DNA of 64,000 nt from Flavobacterium sp. Root420 (lineage in GTDB: Bacteria; Bacteroidota; Bacteroidia; Flavobacteriales; Flavobacteriaceae): the NCBI RefSeq assembly GCF_001427905.1, contig NZ_LMEF01000012.1, positions 125,886-189,885 of the forward strand, in the 5' to 3' direction. The notes under the pieces were generated by a model, which saw only the letters and a program-made list of their open reading frames with translations, had not been told where the DNA came from and searched no databases. Shown here piece by piece: positions 8,898 to 19,168 of this stretch; the stretch's first letter is position 1; each line of letters starts with the position of its first letter. A program made the position numbers and the translations under genes.

Positions 8898-10532
8898 ATG
8901 AGTCATATAAAACTAAATAGTTTATCTGCTTTTGCATTACTTGTTTTAGCAGGTTGTAGTGTAACCTTACAAGCACAGGTGTCAACTCCTAAAGCAGCGA
9001 TTACTGCACCTTTTGCTATTGTAAAAAAAGCTCTGGTTACAGAAAATGAATTGAAAAGATGGAGTCATCTTGATCTGCTAAAAGATACTATTGCCGGTAT
9101 GAGTGTTGATAAGGCTTACGCCGAATTATTACAAGGAAAAACCGGCGTAAAAGTAATCGTTGGTATTGTTGATTCCGGTGTTGATATCGAACACGAAGAC
9201 CTGAAAGGAATGATCTGGACAAATCCAAAAGAAATTGCAGGAAACGGAATCGATGATGATAAAAACGGTTTTATTGATGACATTCACGGATGGAATTTCC
9301 TGGGTGATGCCGTGCATGAAAATCTTGAAATGACACGTGTCATTAAAAAAGGAGACGACGGTTCTGCCGAGTATAAAAACGCTTTGGCACAATATACGGA
9401 GAAATACGAAAAAGCTTTAAAAGACAAACAGCAAGTAGATTTTTTATTAGATGTTCACAATACTATTAAAAAGGCATTAAATAAAACAACCTATAAGCTT
9501 GAAGATTTAAGCACGATTACTTCAACCGATTCAAAAGTTTCGCAAAGTAAAATGATCATGACCCAAATTTTCACTAATGCAGGTCCAACATTTGATCCTG
9601 AAGCAGAATTGAAAGATTATAGAAAACAGGTTTATGATCAGTTAGATTACAATTTAAACAAAGAATTTGACGGAAGAAAAATCGTAGGCGATAACCCTGA
9701 AGACATCAAAAATGATCATTACGGAAATAATGTGGTTTTTGGTCCCGATAAAGAAGAAGCACTCCACGGAACTCACGTTGCCGGAATTATTGCACAAGTT
9801 CGCGGTAACAATTTAGGTGGGGATGGAATTGCTAATAATGTTGAGATTTTAACTGTTAGAGCTGTGCCGGACGGAGATGAATATGATAAAGATATTGCAT
9901 TGGCAATTCGCTATGCTGTAGATAATGGCGCAAAAGTAATTAACGGAAGTTTCGGAAAAAGCTTTTCTCCACACAAGCAATGGGTTTATGAAGCTTTAAA
10001 ATATGCAAAGAAAAAAGATGTTTTAATTGTTCATGCTGCAGGTAACGACGGATATAATATTGATGAAACCAAAAACATTAATTATCCAAATGATTCTGAA
10101 GACAATGTAAAAGAGTTTACAGACAATGTAATTACAATTGGTGCAATTAATAAAACGTACGGAGAAAATGTAATAGCTCCATTCTCAAATTTCGGAAAAA
10201 TAAATGTAGATGTTTTTGCTCCGGGTGAAGAAATTTATGCAACGGTTCCGAACAATAAATACAAATATTTGCAAGGAACATCAATGGCATCACCAAATGC
10301 TGCCGGAGTTGCTACGTTAATTCGTTCTTATTATCCAAAATTGAAAGCTTCTCAGGTAAAACAAATTTTGATGGATTCAGGAGTGGCACTTCCTCCACAA
10401 GTAGTTTTAGGAGAAAATCCAAATCCAGATGTAGCACCAATAGCGGTTTCATCAGCTGAATCATCAAAAACAGCTAAAATGGTAAACGCTTATAACGCGT
10501 TGTTGATAGCTGAAAAAATGTCGAAGAAATAA
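8898..10532 (+). CDS. Subtilisin-like serine protease (S8 family)
   Basis: 544 residues. The catalytic triad is intact: D92 in IVDSGVDIEHED, H290 in HGTHVAGI and S462 in GTSMASPNAAG; the oxyanion Asn lies in AAGND near residue 383. About 150 residues separate Asp and His, much longer than in subtilisin, with a charged insert typical of the Bacteroidota branch. The N-terminus (LLVLAGCSVTLQAQ) can be read as a lipoprotein signal or as a signal-peptidase I site after LQA, so the protein is exported, and membrane anchoring is undecided. No T9SS tail is present. It precedes the M1 peptidase but a strong terminator separates them. Probably degrades extracytoplasmic proteins. Confidence 0.92.
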   Translation: MSHIKLNSLSAFALLVLAGCSVTLQAQVSTPKAAITAPFAIVKKALVTENELKRWSHLDLLKDTIAGMSVDKAYAELLQGKTGVKVIVGIVDSGVDIEHEDLKGMIWTNPKEIAGNGIDDDKNGFIDDIHGWNFLGDAVHENLEMTRVIKKGDDGSAEYKNALAQYTEKYEKALKDKQQVDFLLDVHNTIKKALNKTTYKLEDLSTITSTDSKVSQSKMIMTQIFTNAGPTFDPEAELKDYRKQVYDQLDYNLNKEFDGRKIVGDNPEDIKNDHYGNNVVFGPDKEEALHGTHVAGIIAQVRGNNLGGDGIANNVEILTVRAVPDGDEYDKDIALAIRYAVDNGAKVINGSFGKSFSPHKQWVYEALKYAKKKDVLIVHAAGNDGYNIDETKNINYPNDSEDNVKEFTDNVITIGAINKTYGENVIAPFSNFGKINVDVFAPGEEIYATVPNNKYKYLQGTSMASPNAAGVATLIRSYYPKLKASQVKQILMDSGVALPPQVVLGENPNPDVAPIAVSSAESSKTAKMVNAYNALLIAEKMSKK

Positions 10533-10556
10533 AAAAATATAAAAACACTAATCACG

Positions 10557-10585
10557 ATGGAAGAGTGGCAACTCTTCCATTTTTA
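10557..10585 (+). terminator. Terminator after the subtilase gene
   Basis: A perfect 10-base stem (ATGGAAGAGT / ACTCTTCCAT) with a GGCA loop, followed by five T residues. It sits immediately upstream of the M1 peptidase start. Confidence 0.8.
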
Positions 10586-10593
10586 TTAAAACA

Positions 10594-12477
10594 ATGATGC
10601 GAAAAATTATACTATTATCCTTTTTGAGTTTTGGTTTAAACTCAGCATTTGCACAAAACGCTCCCTATTGGCAACAACATGTCGATTATAAAATGGAGGT
10701 TTCTATGGATGTCAAAAATTATCTGTACAAAGGAAAACAAGAATTGGTCTATACAAATAATTCGCCCGATACTTTAAGAAAAGTGTTTTACCATTTATAT
10801 CCAAATGCTTTTCAGCCAGGAAGCGAGATGGATGCACGTTTGCATTCGATAAAAGATCCTGATGCAAGGATGGTAAACAAAATTAAAGATGCTGACGGCA
10901 AAGAAGTAAAACAAAGCCGCATCGAAACTTTAAAACCAAACGAAACTGGATTTTTAAAAATTACAAATTTCAAACAAGATGGCGTAACAGCGCAAACCAG
11001 AACTTCAAGTACAATTTTAGAAGTGACTTTGGCTAAACCAATTTTACCTAATTCTAAAACAACTTTTACATTAGATTTTGAAGGTCAGGTTCCGGTTCAG
11101 ATTCGTCGTTCAGGACGTAATAATAAAGAAGGTGTCGAATTATCGATGTCACAATGGTATCCTAAATTAGCCGAATTTGATTTTGAAGGTTGGCATGCAG
11201 ATCCATATATCGCAAGAGAATTTCACGGAGTTTGGGGAGATTTTGATGTAAAAATCACAATTGACAAAGAATATACAATTGGTGGTTCAGGATATTTACA
11301 GGACAAAAATACAATTGGTCATGGTTATGAAGATGCTGGTATAACTGTTGTTTATCCGAAAAAAGCAAAAACTTTGACCTGGCATTTTATCGCACCAAAT
11401 GTTCACGATTTTACATGGGCTGCTGATAAACAATATACACACGATATTGTAAAAGGACCAAATGATGTTGATTTGCATTTCTTCTACAAAAATGATCCGA
11501 AAACAACTGGAAACTGGAAACAATTGGAGCCTTTAATGGTGAAAGTGATGGATTATTACAACCATAAAGTAGGAGCTTATCCGTACAAGCAATATTCATT
11601 TATTCAGGGCGGAGATGGTGGAATGGAATACGCAATGTGTACTTTAATGTTAGGAAGCGGTACACTTGAAGGAATTTTAGGTACTGCAACCCACGAATTA
11701 GGACACTCCTGGTTCCAACATATTTTGGCTTCAAATGAGTCAAAACACCCATGGATGGATGAAGGTTTTACAACTTACATCGAAGACAGTGCTTTGAATG
11801 AATTGAAAGGAGATAAAAAAGAAGAAAACCCATTTAAAGGAAATTATGCGGCTTATTACCAATTAGTAAATTCTGGTAAAGAACAACCGCAAACAACACA
11901 TGGTGATCGTTACGATGAAAACAGACCGTACAGTATTTCATCTTACATAAAAGGAAGTCTCTTTTTAGCGCAGCTGTCTTATGTAATCGGACAGGAAAAT
12001 TTAAATGCTACCCTAAAAAGATATTACAACGATTTTAAATTCAAGCACCCAACTCCAAATGATATCAAAAGAACAGCTGAGAGAGTTTCAGGAGCTGAAT
12101 TGGATTGGTATTTAATAGATTGGACAGAAACTGCCAATACTATTGATTACGGAATAAAAGACGTTGTTGATAATGCAGGAAAAACAATGGTAACATTAGA
12201 AAGAATCGGTAGAATGCCAATGCCAATCGATTTGAAAGTTGAATATACTGACGGAACTTCTGAGACTTTTTATATTCCGTTAAGAATGATGAATTTTATT
12301 AAACCAAATCCAAATCCAAATGTAAAAAGAACTGTTTTGGAGGATTGGGCCTGGGCTCAGTCAAACTATAGTTTTACAATCAACAAAAACAAAACAGCAA
12401 TCAAAAAAATCACAATTGATCCAAGTGGATTAATGGCTGATATAAAAGCTGCGAACAATGTTTTTGAAGTAAAATAA
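10594..12477 (+). CDS. Secreted M1-family metallopeptidase (aminopeptidase N-like)
   Basis: 627 residues with a signal peptide (about 1-21, ending SAFAQ). The zinc site is HELGH at residues 367-371 with the downstream glutamate in WMDEGFTTY. The upstream GGMEYA motif matches the GxMEN exopeptidase motif of gluzincins. The N-terminal half is the usual beta-saddle domain, here including a WYPKLAEFD segment. The length is shorter than E. coli PepN because the long C-terminal helical domain is absent. It probably removes N-terminal residues from peptides in the periplasm, a plausible partner for the upstream protease in peptide utilisation. Start choice between MMRK and MRK is open by one residue. 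Confidence 0.9.
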   Translation: MMRKIILLSFLSFGLNSAFAQNAPYWQQHVDYKMEVSMDVKNYLYKGKQELVYTNNSPDTLRKVFYHLYPNAFQPGSEMDARLHSIKDPDARMVNKIKDADGKEVKQSRIETLKPNETGFLKITNFKQDGVTAQTRTSSTILEVTLAKPILPNSKTTFTLDFEGQVPVQIRRSGRNNKEGVELSMSQWYPKLAEFDFEGWHADPYIAREFHGVWGDFDVKITIDKEYTIGGSGYLQDKNTIGHGYEDAGITVVYPKKAKTLTWHFIAPNVHDFTWAADKQYTHDIVKGPNDVDLHFFYKNDPKTTGNWKQLEPLMVKVMDYYNHKVGAYPYKQYSFIQGGDGGMEYAMCTLMLGSGTLEGILGTATHELGHSWFQHILASNESKHPWMDEGFTTYIEDSALNELKGDKKEENPFKGNYAAYYQLVNSGKEQPQTTHGDRYDENRPYSISSYIKGSLFLAQLSYVIGQENLNATLKRYYNDFKFKHPTPNDIKRTAERVSGAELDWYLIDWTETANTIDYGIKDVVDNAGKTMVTLERIGRMPMPIDLKVEYTDGTSETFYIPLRMMNFIKPNPNPNVKRTVLEDWAWAQSNYSFTINKNKTAIKKITIDPSGLMADIKAANNVFEVK

Positions 12478-12494
12478 GCAAAATACTCATTATA

Positions 12495-12532
12495 CAAAAA
12501 GCCCTTATTAATTTTTTTAAGGGCTTTTTCTT
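12495..12532. terminator. Bidirectional terminator between the M1 peptidase and DUF418 genes
   Basis: AAAAAGCCCTT and AAGGGCTTTTT form an 11-base stem around a T-rich loop. The A and T flanks suit termination from both convergent genes. Confidence 0.8.
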
Positions 12533-12560
12533 TTTTTCAAATTTATCTAATGCATCAAGA

Positions 12561-13757
12561 TTATACTGTTTTTATTTCAGTAACAACCTCAGATTGTGTT
12601 TTCTTAAAAGGAAATAATTTCCAGTAACTGGCAGATCTCCAAAGCCATTCAATTGGGCCATAATTGTATTTGGAAAGCCACCATTTACTGAAGAATAATT
12701 GAAGAATAAAAACAAAAATTGCTAAGAAAAAATAAAACCAATAAGGTAAGGTATTGTATATTTTGAAACCCATTCCTGAAAACAGAAAAGCAGCAATAAT
12801 GTTTTGCATCATATAATTCGTCAATGTCATTTTACCGCTAACCCTAAAATAGCTAAAAATTGTTTTCAGTTTTCCGGTTGTATATAGTAAACATATTGAC
12901 GATGAAATGAATACCATCGTGTTAATTATGATCCAAAAAACGGGATGAAAATATGGGAAAGTTACTTTCTGCTTAATGGCAATCTCAAAAAGAACACCGG
13001 AAATTATTGCCAGAATCAGTGTTATTATAATAGTTTTTTTTAATAGGTTTTTAAATTCAGGCAAACGATTAAAAAAGTTGATTTTTTGAGCATAGAAACC
13101 TAAAAGCATAAGAGCAAACATCACGACATGTACTGTAACAGCATAAGCAAGATTAATCATTTCCTGATAATACGTTCCCAGCAAATTAAATTTAAATACA
13201 TCGAGCCAGTTATCAGAGTAAAATAATTTCAAGTATTTAGCCGTAGATTGTACATCGGGTAATGTTTGTTTTATCGAATGAATATAAGCAGTAAGAAACG
13301 GAACGGTTAAAAGAAGTATTCCGCACGTTATTAGAATTGTTTTGGATGAACTTTTGTAAAAGAATAAAAGTAATAAGCCTAAAAAAGCATAATCTTTTAA
13401 GATATCGCCCAGCCAAAAAGCAGAATTTATAAAAGCAAAAACAAATAGAAGAAACATTCTCCAGCAAAAAAAGTAAACAGGATTTTTGCCTTTTTCAGCT
13501 ATATTATTAATAAGTACAGCAAATCCATATCCAAATAAAATACTTAATAATGTCCATGATTTGGCTGAAAAAAAGTACAGATTAAAATAGCTTATAACCT
13601 CAGAAAAAATACCTTTTTTTAGAATAAAACGTTCTAATCCAATATATCGAAAATCAACATAATTTCCTATTGCGACTCCCAATAAAGCCCAGCCTCTTAA
13701 AATATCAACTATTGCTGTTCTCTTATCTTCCTGAATGGGTTGAAATGTATTTGTCAT
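12561..13757 (-). CDS. DUF418-type polytopic membrane protein
   Basis: 398 residues, strongly hydrophobic with about nine or ten predicted membrane segments. The N-terminal RTAIVDILRGWALLGVAIGN, just after the start, is the hallmark of the DUF418/HpsJ-like and acyltransferase-3-like membrane family. The C-terminus carries the FSKWWLSKYNYGPIEWLWR motif region common to DUF418 proteins (GP-EWLWR). The molecular function is not established; members are thought to be transporters or membrane acyltransferase relatives. It is monocistronic between terminators at 12495-12532 and 13852-13895. Confidence 0.8.
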   Translation of the reverse strand: MTNTFQPIQEDKRTAIVDILRGWALLGVAIGNYVDFRYIGLERFILKKGIFSEVISYFNLYFFSAKSWTLLSILFGYGFAVLINNIAEKGKNPVYFFCWRMFLLFVFAFINSAFWLGDILKDYAFLGLLLLFFYKSSSKTILITCGILLLTVPFLTAYIHSIKQTLPDVQSTAKYLKLFYSDNWLDVFKFNLLGTYYQEMINLAYAVTVHVVMFALMLLGFYAQKINFFNRLPEFKNLLKKTIIITLILAIISGVLFEIAIKQKVTFPYFHPVFWIIINTMVFISSSICLLYTTGKLKTIFSYFRVSGKMTLTNYMMQNIIAAFLFSGMGFKIYNTLPYWFYFFLAIFVFILQLFFSKWWLSKYNYGPIEWLWRSASYWKLFPFKKTQSEVVTEIKTV

Positions 13758-13851
13758 AGATTTAAACTGGTTTTTGGTTCAAAAGCAATTTCAAATGTAA
13801 GAAAATAATAATAAAATCATAGTGGCTGTATGGGAAATGAAATGGCAAAAA

Positions 13852-13895
13852 AAGACTCGTTTAAAATTCATTTCTGAAAATTAAACGAGTCTTAT
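13852..13895 (-). terminator. Terminator after the L-threonine dehydrogenase gene
   Basis: AAGACTCGTTTAA and TTAAACGAGTCTT form a perfect 13-base stem with an 18-base loop. It lies about 20 bases past the stop of the minus-strand dehydrogenase gene. Confidence 0.75.
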
Positions 13896-13912
13896 ATTTT
13901 TCCTTTTGGAGT

Positions 13913-14851
13913 TTATCCTAAATGCTCCAGCATATCTTTTGTCATCGTTTCAAGATCAAAAGTATGTTTCCAGTTCCAGTCTTTTCTTGCCTCAGTATCA
14001 TCAATACTTGCCGGCCAGCTGTCCGCAATTTTCTGACGGAAATCAGGATTGTAAGTAATCTCAAATTCCGGAATATGCTTTTTAATTTCTTCAGCAATTT
14101 CTGTCGGAGTAAAACTCATTGCAGCCAAATTGTATGAAGAATGTATTTTGATTTGTTCTACAGGCACTTTCATGATATTGATGGTTGCATCAATGGCATC
14201 ATCCATATACATCATTGGCATTTTGGTTTCTGATGATAAAAAGCATTCGTATTTTTTATCGGCAATAGCCTTATAAAAAATATCAACAGCATAATCTGTA
14301 GTTCCACCACCTGGAGGCGTAGACCAGCTTATTAAACCCGGATAACGGATGCTTCGAACATCAACTCCATAAATATTATGATAGTATTCGCACCATCTTT
14401 CTCCGGCTTGTTTACTAATTCCGTAAACTGTCGAAGGTTCCATAACGGTATATTGAGGGGTATTTTCTTTTGGAGTTGTTGGCCCAAAAACTGCAATACT
14501 CGATGGCCAGAATATCTTTTTTATTTTTTTTGCTTTTGCTAAATTTAAAACATGAAATAAGGAGTTCATATTCAAATCCCAGGCAAATGCAGGATTTTTT
14601 TCGGCTGTAGCAGACAAAAGTGCTGCCATTAAATAAATATCGGTAATTTGATGTACCTCTACCAGATGTTCGATTTGGTTAAAATCTAAAGCATTGACCA
14701 CTTCAAAAGGCCCGGAATTTACAACGTCAGTATTTAATTTTCGGATGTCAGAAGCAATTACATTTTCTGTTCCGTACAACTTACGCAATTTCTGGGTTAA
14801 TTCTGTCCCAATTTGACCGCAAGCGCCAATGATCAAGATTTTTGGATTCAT
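13913..14851 (-). CDS. NAD-dependent epimerase/dehydratase, L-threonine 3-dehydrogenase type
   Basis: 312 residues forming a short extended SDR enzyme. The Rossmann motif GxxGxxG is at G9, G12 and G15 (IIGACGQIG), and the catalytic YxxxK is Y143/K147 (YGISK) with WPSS as the upstream serine. The sequence resembles the UDP-galactose-4-epimerase-like L-threonine dehydrogenases described from Flavobacterium, in length and in the PGLISWSTPPGGGTTDYAV segment. Those enzymes oxidise L-threonine to 2-amino-3-oxobutyrate with NAD+ in the cytoplasm. The partner 2-amino-3-ketobutyrate CoA ligase is not in the window. A nucleotide-sugar epimerase is the alternative, but the short length and motifs favour threonine. 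Confidence 0.85.
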   Translation of the reverse strand: MNPKILIIGACGQIGTELTQKLRKLYGTENVIASDIRKLNTDVVNSGPFEVVNALDFNQIEHLVEVHQITDIYLMAALLSATAEKNPAFAWDLNMNSLFHVLNLAKAKKIKKIFWPSSIAVFGPTTPKENTPQYTVMEPSTVYGISKQAGERWCEYYHNIYGVDVRSIRYPGLISWSTPPGGGTTDYAVDIFYKAIADKKYECFLSSETKMPMMYMDDAIDATINIMKVPVEQIKIHSSYNLAAMSFTPTEIAEEIKKHIPEFEITYNPDFRQKIADSWPASIDDTEARKDWNWKHTFDLETMTKDMLEHLG

Positions 14852-15183
14852 TTTGTAGTTTTTTTAGAGATACAAATATAACGTTTTCGCAATTACATAC
14901 GTTTTTTAGAATCATAAATTGTAAATTCAATAATTAAAAAGTTTGTTTGTTGGATAATTCTCTTTTTCAAGGGTGTGTCTTTGTGCCTATGAAGATGTGT
15001 CTTTGTGCCTTTGAAAAGTCTTTGTTAAAAATCATATTTAGTGATGATAAGCCCTAAAGAAATTACCTTAATTTGTTATCTGAAAGTTATTGGGAGAAGA
15101 GAAAAAAACAATCTTGATTTATAGAATCTTTGGCAAAAAACAGAATTCGTAATTGTAAATTTACTTTGTAACTTTGTAGCTTA
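14852..15183. other. Intergenic region with a short direct repeat and a promoter element
   Basis: 332 AT-rich bases between divergent genes. TGTGTCTTTGTGCCT occurs twice in direct orientation (14974-14988 and 14996-15010, period 22). TAACTTTG at 15169-15176 fits a flavobacterial -7 element for the downstream lipoprotein-mfd pair, though no -33 TTG at the right distance is clear. Nothing else is recognised. Confidence 0.45.
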
Positions 15184-15195
15184 ATGTTTTATCAA

Positions 15196-15795
15196 ATGAA
15201 ATATAAAATCTCTCTTTTTTTGCTTTTAATCTTTGTGTTGAATTCATGTCAGAATGATGATGAAAGACGCCTTGCTGAAAACGCAAAAGAAGCAAAGAAG
15301 AATGAAAAAATCTTCAATAATATTAATAAAGCCTGGATTTTTATTGATGAGCCGATTAATGAAGTTTCAGAAAAAAATGCAGCTTCATGGAATGAATGGC
15401 GTGACTTTCTAGAAGAACTAGGCGAGAAACCAAGAAAGACAATTGGTGCATTTCAGAAAAAATCGACTGCAATTTCAAAAAAAGCACTTGCACTGAACAA
15501 TAATATTCCTGCAGAATTTAATCTGCCTCAAATAAAAAGCCGAATCTCAATTTTGATTACTAAAGTCAAAATGATGGATTTGTTTATTCATTTGAGTACT
15601 ATTCCAGATGAAAAAGTGACTTTTTTAATTGGAGAAATCAACAAGGAATTGGTTTCATTAGAAAGACAAATGGATAAAATTGTCGAGAAAAATAAGATTC
15701 CAAAAGAAGAGGGAGAAGCTGATTTCTTAAGAATGTTAGATACAACACGAGCGATTCCGAATCAGGTTAAAGATCCAAATTTATCAATAAATTGA
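15196..15795 (+). CDS. Small lipoprotein of unknown function upstream of mfd
   Basis: Starting at the second ATG (15196) gives 199 residues; the first ATG at 15184 would add four and lies only eight bases from the -7 element. The signal (LLLIFVLNSC, lipobox LNSC) is followed by QNDDERR, fitting a flavobacterial lipoprotein with an acidic export motif. The mature part is charged and helical, with several lysine/glutamate-rich coiled-coil-like stretches. No known family is recognised. Its stop codon overlaps the mfd start (15792), so the two are translationally coupled, although a lipoprotein has no obvious role with a cytoplasmic repair factor. Confidence 0.7.
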   Translation: MKYKISLFLLLIFVLNSCQNDDERRLAENAKEAKKNEKIFNNINKAWIFIDEPINEVSEKNAASWNEWRDFLEELGEKPRKTIGAFQKKSTAISKKALALNNNIPAEFNLPQIKSRISILITKVKMMDLFIHLSTIPDEKVTFLIGEINKELVSLERQMDKIVEKNKIPKEEGEADFLRMLDTTRAIPNQVKDPNLSIN

Positions 15796-18700
15796 GTAAA
15801 AACGCCTTATATACAACGTATGACAATCTGCCAAAAACACAGCAGATTGCCACAGAATTGCTAGAACAAAATCAGGTAAAAATGCATCTTAGCGGTTTGT
15901 TAGGATCGGCAGTTTCATTTATAATACGTGCTGTTTTCAAAAAAACCGAATTACCTTTTTTGATTATTTTAGACAATAAAGAAGAAGCCGCTTATTATCT
16001 GAACGATCTCGAACAAATGATTGGTGAGCAGGATGTATTGTTTTATCCTGCATCATTTCGTCGTCCGTATCAAATTGATGAAACAGACAATGCCAATGTT
16101 TTGCTTCGCGCTGAGGTTTTAAACCGAATCAATTCCCGTAAAAAACCAGCCATAATTGTTACCTATCCCGAAGCTCTTTTTGAGAAAGTAGTAACGCGAC
16201 AACAATTGGATAAAAACACTTTGAAGGTTTCTTTAAATGACAAAATTTCAATTGATTTTATTAATGAAGTTTTGTTTGAATATGAATTTAAAAGAGTCGA
16301 TTTTATTACAGAGCCTGGCGAATTCTCGGTTCGTGGAGGAATCGTCGATGTATTTTCTTTTTCAAACGATCATCCGTATCGAATTGAATTCTTCGGAAAT
16401 GAAGTTGACAGCATCAGAAGTTTTGATGTTGAAACTCAATTGTCGGTAGAAACCCATAAAAAAATCACGATTATCCCGAATGTCGAAAACAAGATTTTTC
16501 AGGAAAACCGAGAAAGTTTCTTAGATTATATTGCCGAGAAAACAGTTCTTTTTATTCAAAATACCGACGGACTTTTTAGTCAGCTAGACAAACAATTCGC
16601 AAGAGCAGAAGAAGCTTTTGAGAAACTTTCAGGAGAAATAAAACACGCTACACCAGAGCAATTATTCTTAAATCAGAGTTCGTTTATCAAACGGGCGCTG
16701 GATTTTTCGATAGTAGAGTTGGCTTCAAAACCAATTTTCAAAACAACTAAAAAATTCGAATTTCATTTTCAGCCACAACCATCTTTCAACAAACAATTTG
16801 ATTTGTTGCTGAATAATTTGAGCGACAATCATTTTAACGGCTATAAAAATTATCTGTTTTGTTCAAATGAAACACAGGCAAAACGTTTTCACGATATCTT
16901 CGAATCGCTTGATGAAGCGAATTCAGAGAATATTCGCAAGCAATATCACACTATTGTATTGCCTTTGTACCAGGGTTTTATTGACGAAGAAAATCAAATT
17001 ACGGCCTATACCGATCACCAGATTTTTGAGCGTTATCATAAATTCAACATCAAAAACGGTTATTCTAAAAAGCAAAATATTACGCTTAAAGAATTGACGG
17101 CACTTTCGGTTGGCGATTATGTAACACATATCGATCACGGAATTGGAAAGTTTGGCGGTTTGCAGAAAATTCAGGTAGAAGGCAAAACGCAGGAAGCCAT
17201 AAAATTGGTTTATGCCGATAATGACATCGTGTATGTAAGCATTCACTCGCTTCATAAAATTTCCAAATACAACGGAAAAGACGGAACCCCTCCAAAAATC
17301 TATAAATTAGGATCGAACGCCTGGAAAATTTTAAAACAAAAAACCAAAGCACGTGTCAAACATATTGCTTTCAACTTAATTCAATTGTATGCAAAACGCC
17401 GTTTAGAAAAAGGGTTTCAGTTTGCACCGGACAGTTATTTGCAGAACGAATTAGAAAGTTCGTTTATTTATGAAGATACGCCGGATCAAACGAAATCAAC
17501 ACAAGAAGTAAAAGCCGACATGGAGAGCGATCGCCCAATGGATCGTTTGGTTTGTGGCGACGTTGGTTTTGGTAAAACAGAAGTTGCGATTCGCGCTGCT
17601 TTCAAGGCAGTTGATAATAGCAAACAAGTCGCGATTTTGGTTCCAACAACTATTTTGGCGTACCAACATTACAGAACATTTACGGAAAGATTGAAAGATA
17701 TGCCGGTTTCAGTTGGCTACTTAAACCGATTTAGAACAGCAAAACAAAAAGCACAAACTTTAAAAGATTTAGCCGAAGGAAAACTGGATATTGTCATCGG
17801 AACACATCAATTGGTCAACAAAAATGTAGTTTTTAAAGACCTTGGTTTATTGATTGTCGATGAGGAACAAAAGTTTGGTGTAAATGTGAAAGATAAATTA
17901 AAAACGATTGCCGCGAATGTTGATACGTTGACATTAACCGCAACGCCAATTCCGAGAACACTTCAGTTTTCATTAATGGCCGCGCGTGATTTATCAGTGA
18001 TTACTACGCCTCCGCCAAATCGTTATCCGATAGAAACCAATGTTGTTGGATTTAATGAAGAAATAATTCGAGATGCAATTTCATATGAAATTCAGCGAAA
18101 CGGACAGGTTTTCTTTATCAATAACCGAATCGAAAATATCAAAGAAGTAGCCGGAATGATTCAGCGTTTGGTACCAAATGCTAGAGTCGGAATTGGTCAC
18201 GGACAAATGGAAGGCGCCAAACTCGAAGAATTGATGTTAGGTTTCATGAACGGAGATTTTGATGTTTTGGTGGCAACCACAATTATCGAAAGTGGTTTGG
18301 ATGTGCCAAATGCCAACACCATTTTCATCAACAATGCCAATAATTTCGGATTGTCAGATCTGCATCAAATGCGTGGTCGGGTAGGACGAAGCAACAAAAA
18401 AGCATTCTGTTATTTTATCTGTCCGCCGTATTCATCGATGACCGAAGATGCCAGAAAACGTATTCAGGCTTTGGAGCAATTCAGCGAACTCGGTAGCGGT
18501 TTCAACATCGCCATGAAAGATCTTGAAATTCGTGGCGCTGGGGATTTATTAGGCGGAGAACAAAGTGGTTTCATTAACGAAATTGGTTTTGATACCTACC
18601 AAAAAATCATGAACGAAGCCATCGAAGAATTGAAGGAAAATGAATTCAAAGATTTATATCCGGAAGAAAATAATATCGATACTAAAGAATACGTAAAAGA

Positions 18701-19157
18701 CATTCAAATCGATGCCGATTTTGAGTTGTTATTCCCGGATGAATACATCAATAATGTCTCTGAACGTTTGGTTTTATACAACGAATTAGGTGCCATAAAA
18801 GATGAAGCTGGTTTACAGGAATACGAAAGAAAACTGATTGACCGTTTTGGACCGTTGCCAAAACAAGCAACTGCCTTATTAAACAGCATCAGAATAAAAT
18901 GGATCGCCACGAAAGTCGGAATCGAGAAATTAGTTTTGAAACAAGGTAAAATGATTGGTTATTTCGTCTCAGATCAACAATCCGATTACTATCAATCTTC
19001 GAAGTTCAGAAACGTTTTGACCTTTGTACAAAAACATAGTTCACTTTGTAAAATGAAAGAAAAACAAACCGTAAACGGATTACGTTTGTTATTGACTTTT
19101 GATAATGTGAAGTCGATAAAACGAGCATTGGAATTGATGGAGCTGTTTGAAGAGTAA
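15792..19157 (+). CDS. mfd: Transcription-repair coupling factor Mfd
   Basis: 1121 residues, near the usual length. It frees RNA polymerase stalled at lesions and recruits UvrA. The order is standard: a UvrB-like N-terminal part (about 1-350), a CarD-like RNA-polymerase-interacting domain (about 430-520, VGDYVTHIDHGIGKFGG), and a RecG-like helicase motor with Walker A GDVGFGKTE (K595), motif II DEEQ (690-693), TATPIPRTLQ and QMRGRVGRS. A C-terminal TRCF domain follows (about 950-1121). The start is a TTG at 15792 that overlaps the TGA of the upstream lipoprotein gene; a later start would remove the UvrB homology module. Confidence 0.97.
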   Translation: MSKNALYTTYDNLPKTQQIATELLEQNQVKMHLSGLLGSAVSFIIRAVFKKTELPFLIILDNKEEAAYYLNDLEQMIGEQDVLFYPASFRRPYQIDETDNANVLLRAEVLNRINSRKKPAIIVTYPEALFEKVVTRQQLDKNTLKVSLNDKISIDFINEVLFEYEFKRVDFITEPGEFSVRGGIVDVFSFSNDHPYRIEFFGNEVDSIRSFDVETQLSVETHKKITIIPNVENKIFQENRESFLDYIAEKTVLFIQNTDGLFSQLDKQFARAEEAFEKLSGEIKHATPEQLFLNQSSFIKRALDFSIVELASKPIFKTTKKFEFHFQPQPSFNKQFDLLLNNLSDNHFNGYKNYLFCSNETQAKRFHDIFESLDEANSENIRKQYHTIVLPLYQGFIDEENQITAYTDHQIFERYHKFNIKNGYSKKQNITLKELTALSVGDYVTHIDHGIGKFGGLQKIQVEGKTQEAIKLVYADNDIVYVSIHSLHKISKYNGKDGTPPKIYKLGSNAWKILKQKTKARVKHIAFNLIQLYAKRRLEKGFQFAPDSYLQNELESSFIYEDTPDQTKSTQEVKADMESDRPMDRLVCGDVGFGKTEVAIRAAFKAVDNSKQVAILVPTTILAYQHYRTFTERLKDMPVSVGYLNRFRTAKQKAQTLKDLAEGKLDIVIGTHQLVNKNVVFKDLGLLIVDEEQKFGVNVKDKLKTIAANVDTLTLTATPIPRTLQFSLMAARDLSVITTPPPNRYPIETNVVGFNEEIIRDAISYEIQRNGQVFFINNRIENIKEVAGMIQRLVPNARVGIGHGQMEGAKLEELMLGFMNGDFDVLVATTIIESGLDVPNANTIFINNANNFGLSDLHQMRGRVGRSNKKAFCYFICPPYSSMTEDARKRIQALEQFSELGSGFNIAMKDLEIRGAGDLLGGEQSGFINEIGFDTYQKIMNEAIEELKENEFKDLYPEENNIDTKEYVKDIQIDADFELLFPDEYINNVSERLVLYNELGAIKDEAGLQEYERKLIDRFGPLPKQATALLNSIRIKWIATKVGIEKLVLKQGKMIGYFVSDQQSDYYQSSKFRNVLTFVQKHSSLCKMKEKQTVNGLRLLLTFDNVKSIKRALELMELFEE

Positions 19158-19168
19158 AGAAAAAGTTT